Shown one piece after another: positions 59,685-64,000 of a stretch of DNA of 64,000 nt. A program made the position numbers and the translations under genes. Numbering within the stretch: the stretch's first letter is position 1; each line of letters starts with the position of its first letter. The notes under the pieces are model-generated. The model had not been told where the DNA came from. It ran no database searches and worked only from the letters and a program-made list of their open reading frames with translations. The stretch comes from Streptomyces qaidamensis (GTDB taxonomy: Bacteria > Actinomycetota > Actinomycetes > Streptomycetales > Streptomycetaceae), in NCBI RefSeq assembly GCF_001611795.1, contig NZ_CP015098.1:5580001-5644000 (forward strand), in the 5' to 3' direction.

Positions 59685-60080
59685 GTGACGACTCAAGCGG
59701 AGACCAGGCCGTCGGCGGCTGCGAAGCCACTGCGATGGGCGGCGGACACAGTGGCGACGATGCGCGAGGGAGCACGGCTGCGCCTCGACTACACGGCACA
59801 GAGTCTGTGGAGCATCGACCGGATGATCGAGGGGATACGGCGGGAGGGGGCGCCCGAGGCCGCGGTCCATCAGGTACTGCGCGGCTTCGGCGCCTATACC
59901 GGTGAGGTGATCGTGCGTCAGACCGGCGCCGAGTGGTGGGCGACCGGCGGCGACCACTGGATCCGCACCCCCGACGGGCGCCTGTGGGACCCCATCGACG
60001 AGGCCCGCCGCTGCTACGCCGGCCACGGCTCGCTGCGGTTGCTGTGCCGGGACGCGGTGAGCACCGGGCCCCGGCCGTAG
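59685..60080 (+). CDS. Hypothetical protein, possibly DUF3806-like
   Basis: From a GTG at 59685 the product (131 residues) has REGARLRLDYTAQSLWSIDR, LRGFGAYTGEVIVRQTGAEW and HWIRTPDGRLWDPIDEARRC. The GAYTGEVI-Trp pattern recalls small cytosolic domains of the DUF3806 type; this is a weak suggestion. The start is uncertain: no Shine-Dalgarno is visible, and an in-frame ATG at 59598 would add 29 residues of doubtful composition. It converges on the amidase gene two bases away. Confidence 0.65.
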   Translation: MTTQAETRPSAAAKPLRWAADTVATMREGARLRLDYTAQSLWSIDRMIEGIRREGAPEAAVHQVLRGFGAYTGEVIVRQTGAEWWATGGDHWIRTPDGRLWDPIDEARRCYAGHGSLRLLCRDAVSTGPRP

Positions 60081-60082
60081 CG

Positions 60083-61297
60083 TCAGCGTCCGAGCGCGCC
60101 CTCGTCTTCGTCCTCGCCCTCATCCTCTTCGTCCTCGGCCGAGGGTCCGAGCGGGTCCGCAGTCGGCGGGGCCGGCTTGCCGGCGTTCGCGGCCAGGGTG
60201 CGGATCTCGGGCAGGTCGTCGTAGAGGTTCTGGCCGGGGCACGCGGTCGGGTAGCCGTCGCGATGCCCGGAGATGCGGTGGAACGTCACCTTCTGCCCCA
60301 GCTTGTACTTTCCGTTGTCGGCACCGGAGGTCAGCACGACCGTCCCGGTCGGGTCGATGCCGTAGAGGCCGAGCTTCCACGCCGCGACCTTCGCGACCGA
60401 CTCGCGCACCGCGGCGTTGGTGGCCGCCGTGGAGTAGTCGCCGAGCACCGAGACGCTGCTGGTGGCGGTGTTGAACCCGTAGGCGTGCGCGCCGAGGACG
60501 GGCTTGTCGATGCCGCCCGCACGGCCCTCGAAGACGGTGCCGCACTTGTCGACGAGGAAGTGGTAGCCGATGTCGTTCCAGCCGTTGCTCTGCACGTGGT
60601 AGAGGAACACGCCGCGCACGATCGACGCCGACTCGGAGCAGGCGTAGTCGTTGGTGCCCGCCGTGTGGTGGACGAACATCGCCTTGGTGTCGCCGGTGTA
60701 CGTGGGCGGGTCCTTCACCAGGGACTCGTCGGCGCCCCAGGCCGAGCGCGACGTCACGACGGGACGCTCGGCGGAGAGCGGCCCGGCGGCCGGCCCGGCG
60801 ATGTCCGGCCCGACGGCGTCCGGTTCGACGACCGCGGTGTGCACGGCGTCCGACCCGGCCTCGGGGTCGACCAGTTCGACACGCAGCCCTGCCGGCAGAC
60901 GGGCGCCCGAGACGCGCACCTGGAAGCCGTCCGAGGGCCCCGTCCACAGCGGCTGGGTGCTGCCCCGCACCCCGGGCCGGTCGTGGTCGGGGCCCGCCTC
61001 GGGCGCACGGACGTCGGTCTCCAGGGGGCGCCACGCGCTCCACGCGCCGTTCTCCCGGGAGCGGGTGCGCACCTGGGCGGTGCCGTCCAGGACCGCGTCC
61101 GGGTCGTCCCAGGTGATACCGATCAGGCTGAACGGCTCGGAGGTACGCGGGGCGAGGGACCGTTCGTGGGGGTCGCCGTCCGGCACTCGGACGGTGTGCA
61201 CCCCGTCCGAGGAGGCGGCCCGGGCGGGATGGGTCAGTCCGAGGGCACCGAGGGCCAGGGCGGTGGCGACGGCGGTGCGCAGGAGGCGGAGTGTCAT
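60083..61297 (-). CDS. Secreted N-acetylmuramoyl-L-alanine amidase (PGRP/amidase 2 domain)
   Basis: A signal peptide (TAVATALALGALGLTHPARA) precedes a 150-residue non-catalytic domain with TRSRENGAWSAWRPLE, as in other actinobacterial amidases. The PGRP domain then starts at SRSAWGADESLVKDP. Zinc ligands are His in FVHHTAGTNDY, His in SGHRDGYPTACPGQN and the Cys or His around it, with GYHFLVDKCGTVFEGRAGG between. The C-terminal tail is very acidic (DEEDEGEDEDEG). It cleaves the muramoyl-alanine bond in peptidoglycan. The ATG at 61297 follows AAAGGCGAG. Convergent with the preceding gene, divergent from the sigma factor gene. Confidence 0.92.
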   Translation of the reverse strand: MTLRLLRTAVATALALGALGLTHPARAASSDGVHTVRVPDGDPHERSLAPRTSEPFSLIGITWDDPDAVLDGTAQVRTRSRENGAWSAWRPLETDVRAPEAGPDHDRPGVRGSTQPLWTGPSDGFQVRVSGARLPAGLRVELVDPEAGSDAVHTAVVEPDAVGPDIAGPAAGPLSAERPVVTSRSAWGADESLVKDPPTYTGDTKAMFVHHTAGTNDYACSESASIVRGVFLYHVQSNGWNDIGYHFLVDKCGTVFEGRAGGIDKPVLGAHAYGFNTATSSVSVLGDYSTAATNAAVRESVAKVAAWKLGLYGIDPTGTVVLTSGADNGKYKLGQKVTFHRISGHRDGYPTACPGQNLYDDLPEIRTLAANAGKPAPPTADPLGPSAEDEEDEGEDEDEGALGR

Positions 61298-61513
61298 ACG
61301 GCGCTCGCCTTTCGTGGGCGGTTGCATCGCGAGCAGAGCTCCCCGGCACGTCACTTGGCCGAAACCTCCCCGGGGCCGGGCTCCCGAGGACGGCGGGCGG
61401 GGTTGACCCGAACGGTCGTCGCCGCCCGGAGCCTGACGCGCTGTGACACTTCCGCGCGAACCGGCGCTGATGACCGTGGGAGGACGCGCAGCCGGCACGG
61501 ACGAGGACGGTAC

Positions 61514-62134
61514 TTGGGTCAGGGAGCGGAACGCCGGCGCGGACAGGCGTACGACGGGGAACTCGGCGCGGCCGTCGCGAAGGCCCAGCAGGGTGACGAG
61601 GCGGCCTTCGCGGTCGCCTACCGGTTCGTGCAGCCCGGACTGCTCGGCTATCTGCGCGGCCTGGTCGGGGACGACGCGGAGGACGTGGCGTCCGATGCCT
61701 GGCTGGAGATCGCCCGGGACCTCGGGCGGTTCCGGGGCGACGGGGCCGGCTTCCGCGGCTGGACGGCGACCATCGCCCGGCACCGGGCGCTGGACCATCT
61801 GCGCCGGCAGCGGGTACGTCCCCGGTCGTCCGCGCTGGAGCAGGACGTCCTGGAACTGCCCGGACCGCAGAGCACGCACGATGAGGCGCTGGAGGCCCTC
61901 TCCACCGAGCACGCGCTGCGGCTGGTCCGGGGGCTGCCGCGCGACCAGGCCGAGGCCGTGCTGCTGCGGGTGGTGGTGGGCCTCGACGGGCCGGCCGCCG
62001 CACGGGTGCTGGGCAAGCGGCCGGGCGCGGTACGCACGGCTGCCCACCGGGGCCTGAAACGCCTCGCCGGGCAGCTGGGCGCGGAGAAGAGTGTGACGGA
62101 TGACGCTCCCCGGACGCTGGGTGAGTCGACGTGA
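61514..62134 (+). CDS. ECF RNA polymerase sigma factor
   Basis: Region 2 is DEAAFAVAYRFVQPGLLGYL, then GDDAEDVASDAWLEIARDLG and GFRGWTATIARHRALDHLRR. Region 4 is LPRDQAEAVLLRVVVGLDGP with GKRPGAVRTAAHRGLKRLA. Length is 206 residues. A TTG at 61514 is the best start: it aligns with the start of the paralog at 63469 and has GAGGACGG before it. No in-frame ATG or GTG gives a sensible N-terminus. The membrane protein gene begins about 150 bases downstream, and a close paralog follows at 63469. Confidence 0.88.
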   Translation: MGQGAERRRGQAYDGELGAAVAKAQQGDEAAFAVAYRFVQPGLLGYLRGLVGDDAEDVASDAWLEIARDLGRFRGDGAGFRGWTATIARHRALDHLRRQRVRPRSSALEQDVLELPGPQSTHDEALEALSTEHALRLVRGLPRDQAEAVLLRVVVGLDGPAAARVLGKRPGAVRTAAHRGLKRLAGQLGAEKSVTDDAPRTLGEST

Positions 62135-62287
62135 GCGGAACCGGCGGTTTCGCGGACGGACCGGGCGGGTGGCACGGATCCGGCGCCCTGAACAGGGCGG
62201 ACCGGCGTGACGTACTGGAGCTCGGCGGGCCGGGCGCAGCATCCGGAGTGGACGGATCGATCGGATCGAGCAGGAACGGAACAGGAC

Positions 62288-63085
62288 ATGGGTGAACGGC
62301 AGAGCGACGGCGGGCTGTCCGGCCGTGGTTCCCGTCACGCCCTCCTCGACTCCGACGTGGAGGCGCTGATCATCGCCTCCCTCATCCGGGACGGCGTCGA
62401 CGCGGAGGCAGAACAGCGGGCCGTGGCCGCCTTCCGGGCCGCCCGGGACGCCGGAGCCCTGCGTACCAGCACCCGGCGCCGGGACGACTGGCGTGCCCGG
62501 GAGCGGCGCTACCTGGGGCGGTCCCTGAAGACGACGCTCTCCGTGCTGCTCGCCAGCCTCACGCTGGGCGGTGTCGCCGTGGCGGCGATCGGCGTGGCCG
62601 GATCGCCCGACGAGGGCCCGAAGGACGCCCCCGACCGCTCGCCCGCCCCGAGCAGTGCCCCGCGCGAGCCGGCGCACAAGCCTCCCCGGGGCAGCCACAG
62701 CCCCGGCACCGGCTCTTCGCCGGCTCACCCGGACCGGCCGGACCCCGCCCAGGACACCGAGGCCCACTGCGGCGCCTACGAGCGGGCCGGGGGACGGGGC
62801 AACGCCATGGACGCGACGGCCTGGCAGCGGCTCGTGGCCGCCGCCGGCGGTGAGAGGAACGTCACGGCGTACTGCGCCGGGCGACGGGACGAGCCGAAGG
62901 CCGGGAGCGGCGGCCCCGGGAACGACGGTCCCGCCGAGGACGACGGCGCACCCGCCGCGAACGACGGTGCGGGCAACGGGCCGGACAACGGTGCGGGCAA
63001 CGGGCCGGACAGCGGCACGGGCAGGAGCGCGAGCGAGGGCAAGCGTCCCCAGCCCGAAGGCCGGCCCAACGGCCGTCACGAGTAA
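62288..63085 (+). CDS. Single-pass membrane protein between two ECF sigma genes, possible anti-sigma-like partner
   Basis: The 265-residue product has an N-terminal polar domain (ALIIASLIRDGVDAEAEQRA, RRRDDWRARERRYLG), one helix (LKTTLSVLLASLTLGGVAVAA), and an outer Pro/Gly/Ser/Asp-rich part with two Cys-containing segments (HCGAYERAGG; TAYCAGRRDE) and NDGAGNGPDN-type repeats. The topology is that of anti-sigma factors, but the HxxxCxxC zinc motif is not present. A role as regulator of the flanking sigmas is inferred only from position. The ATG follows GGAACAGGAC. Confidence 0.75.
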   Translation: MGERQSDGGLSGRGSRHALLDSDVEALIIASLIRDGVDAEAEQRAVAAFRAARDAGALRTSTRRRDDWRARERRYLGRSLKTTLSVLLASLTLGGVAVAAIGVAGSPDEGPKDAPDRSPAPSSAPREPAHKPPRGSHSPGTGSSPAHPDRPDPAQDTEAHCGAYERAGGRGNAMDATAWQRLVAAAGGERNVTAYCAGRRDEPKAGSGGPGNDGPAEDDGAPAANDGAGNGPDNGAGNGPDSGTGRSASEGKRPQPEGRPNGRHE

Positions 63086-63468
63086 GGGATTCCACGAAGC
63101 GCCGGCCGGCACCGCCGGGCGGGGAACGCGCATCCGCCGGCACCTGCCTTGGCAACGGCCGAGGCCGCCACCCCCCACAGGAGAGGCCCCGGCCGTCGCG
63201 CGGCACGGGCCGCGCGGCGGCCCGTACTCCCTACAGCGCCCGGTGTGCGTTTTCTGTCACACCCCGCCGCGTCACGGCTTAGTTGCATCCCGGACGGACA
63301 TGGACGGGGCATGGTTTCAGGTCGTAACGTGCCATTCGCGCCAACGCGAAGGCGGTACGACCACCGCAACCACCTGCGGTCTTGATACCGCAACCATCAA
63401 TTGAGGAACCACGACGGCGAGAACCCGGTCCGCGAAAGCGGCGCCGGTTTAGGCGCATAAGGGGTGCG
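63086..63468. other. Promoter region of the second sigma factor gene
   Basis: These 383 bases show no gene. There is a TGCGGT-six-base-ACCGCA inverted repeat at about 63372-63389 and a GAGGAACC stretch near 63402-63409 that could be part of an ECF-type -35, both unproven. AAGGGG before 63469 is the probable ribosome site. Confidence 0.45.
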
Positions 63469-64000
63469 GTGCTGGGGGACGACGCGGAGCTGACCGCCGC
63501 GGTGCGCGCGGCACAGGACGGAGACGAAGACGCGTTCCGGACTGTGTACCGCACCGTTCACCCGCGGCTGCTCGGGTACGTACGGACGCTCGTCGGCGAC
63601 CCCGACGCCGAGGACGTGACATCCGAGGCGTGGCTCCAGATAGCCCGCGATCTGGAGCGGTTCACCGGCGACGCGGACCGGTTCCGCGGCTGGGCCGCCC
63701 GGATCGCCCGCAACCGTGCCCTGGACCACATACGCATGCGCGGGCGCCGGCCCGCGATCGGTGGTGACGAGACCGAGCTGACCGGCCGGGCCGCCGAGTC
63801 GGACACCGCCGGTGAGGCCATCGAGGCGCTCGCCACCGACGGCGCCTTCTCCCTGATCTCCCGGCTGCCGCAGGACCAGGCCGAGGCGGTCGTCCTGCGC
63901 GTGGTGGTGGGGCTGGACGCGAAGACCGCCGCCGAGACGCTCGGCAAGCGTCCGGGCGCGGTCCGCACGGCGGCGCACCGGGGTCTGAAGCGGCTCGCCG
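63469..64000 (+). CDS. ECF RNA polymerase sigma factor, C-terminus beyond right edge
   Basis: A second ECF sigma factor, open from a GTG at 63469 to the edge. Region 2 is DEDAFRTVYRTVHPRLLGYV, DPDAEDVTSEAWLQIARDLE and FRGWAARIARNRALDHIRM. Region 4 is LPQDQAEAVVLRVVVGLDAK and GKRPGAVRTAAHRGLKRLA. It matches the factor at 61514 along the whole visible length, so the two arose by duplication and may share promoter targets. Start chosen by AAGGGG and by alignment with that paralog. Confidence 0.88.
   Translation, partial: MLGDDAELTAAVRAAQDGDEDAFRTVYRTVHPRLLGYVRTLVGDPDAEDVTSEAWLQIARDLERFTGDADRFRGWAARIARNRALDHIRMRGRRPAIGGDETELTGRAAESDTAGEAIEALATDGAFSLISRLPQDQAEAVVLRVVVGLDAKTAAETLGKRPGAVRTAAHRGLKRLA

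Noticed and set aside
59933..61513. Upstream extension of the sigma factor frame for more than 500 codons
   Set aside because: This stretch lies antisense to the amidase gene and in non-coding DNA; the TTG at 61514 aligns with the paralog start.

Overview
The window is chromosomal DNA of a Streptomyces. GC is very high, GTG and even TTG starts are common, genes often overlap by 1 to 13 bases, and the order purN-purH, folD, mdh, glyA, trpS, dacA, an SCO4848-type small membrane protein, sdhCDAB matches, from memory, the core region of S. coelicolor around SCO4813-SCO4866. All functions are read from translated sequence and remembered family motifs; no search was run.

Layout. 1-3241: an edge-cut membrane protein, then purN and purH (purine synthesis). 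3281-7747: three minus-strand genes that carry serine/threonine kinase sequence joined to different peptidoglycan modules (PG-binding domain, M23 peptidase, SLT-like transglycosylase). The middle one is a deletion product. 7982-13282: small membrane proteins, folD, an HTH membrane protein and mdh with a strong palindrome in its leader. 13534-20723: an osmoprotectant unit that oxidises choline to betaine (aldehyde dehydrogenase, GMC oxidase) and imports betaine (ATPase, fused double permease, lipoprotein). 20727-23928: an ICL/PEP-mutase-like enzyme, two AhpD-like proteins and a MocR regulator.

24009-32609 is a tightly packed six-gene minus-strand operon: ABM-membrane protein, PabAB, a benzoate-CoA-ligase-like enzyme, a second adenylate-forming ligase, an FAD monooxygenase and a PabC-like lyase. 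It reads as a p-aminobenzoate-forming, activating and hydroxylating pathway with no PKS or NRPS nearby. It is the best candidate for an undescribed system in the window. 32725-38817: a DMT exporter, a YgiB/YgiC-like pair, glyA under a ZTP riboswitch, and trpS. 39549-43747: a complete decaprenylphosphoryl-arabinose-type set (DprE1, DprE2, PAP2 phosphatase, UbiA phosphoribosyltransferase, GtrA) in an organism not known for arabinogalactan. 43735-49870: BrkB-like protein, D,D-carboxypeptidase, SCO4848-family protein, Tat-like metallophosphoesterase with a tandem repeat, and a peptide-type binding protein.

49890-51640: a TetR-controlled three-gene unit with two matching palindromes in its promoter, next to a decayed gene. 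52256-55677: succinate dehydrogenase. 55900-64000: an OHCU-decarboxylase-like protein whose tail is made by a dispersed repeat, a GH20 hexosaminidase, small unknowns, a secreted PGRP-type amidase, and two paralogous ECF sigma factors around a membrane protein, the second cut by the right edge. No rRNA, tRNA, CRISPR, integrase or insertion sequence was recognised.
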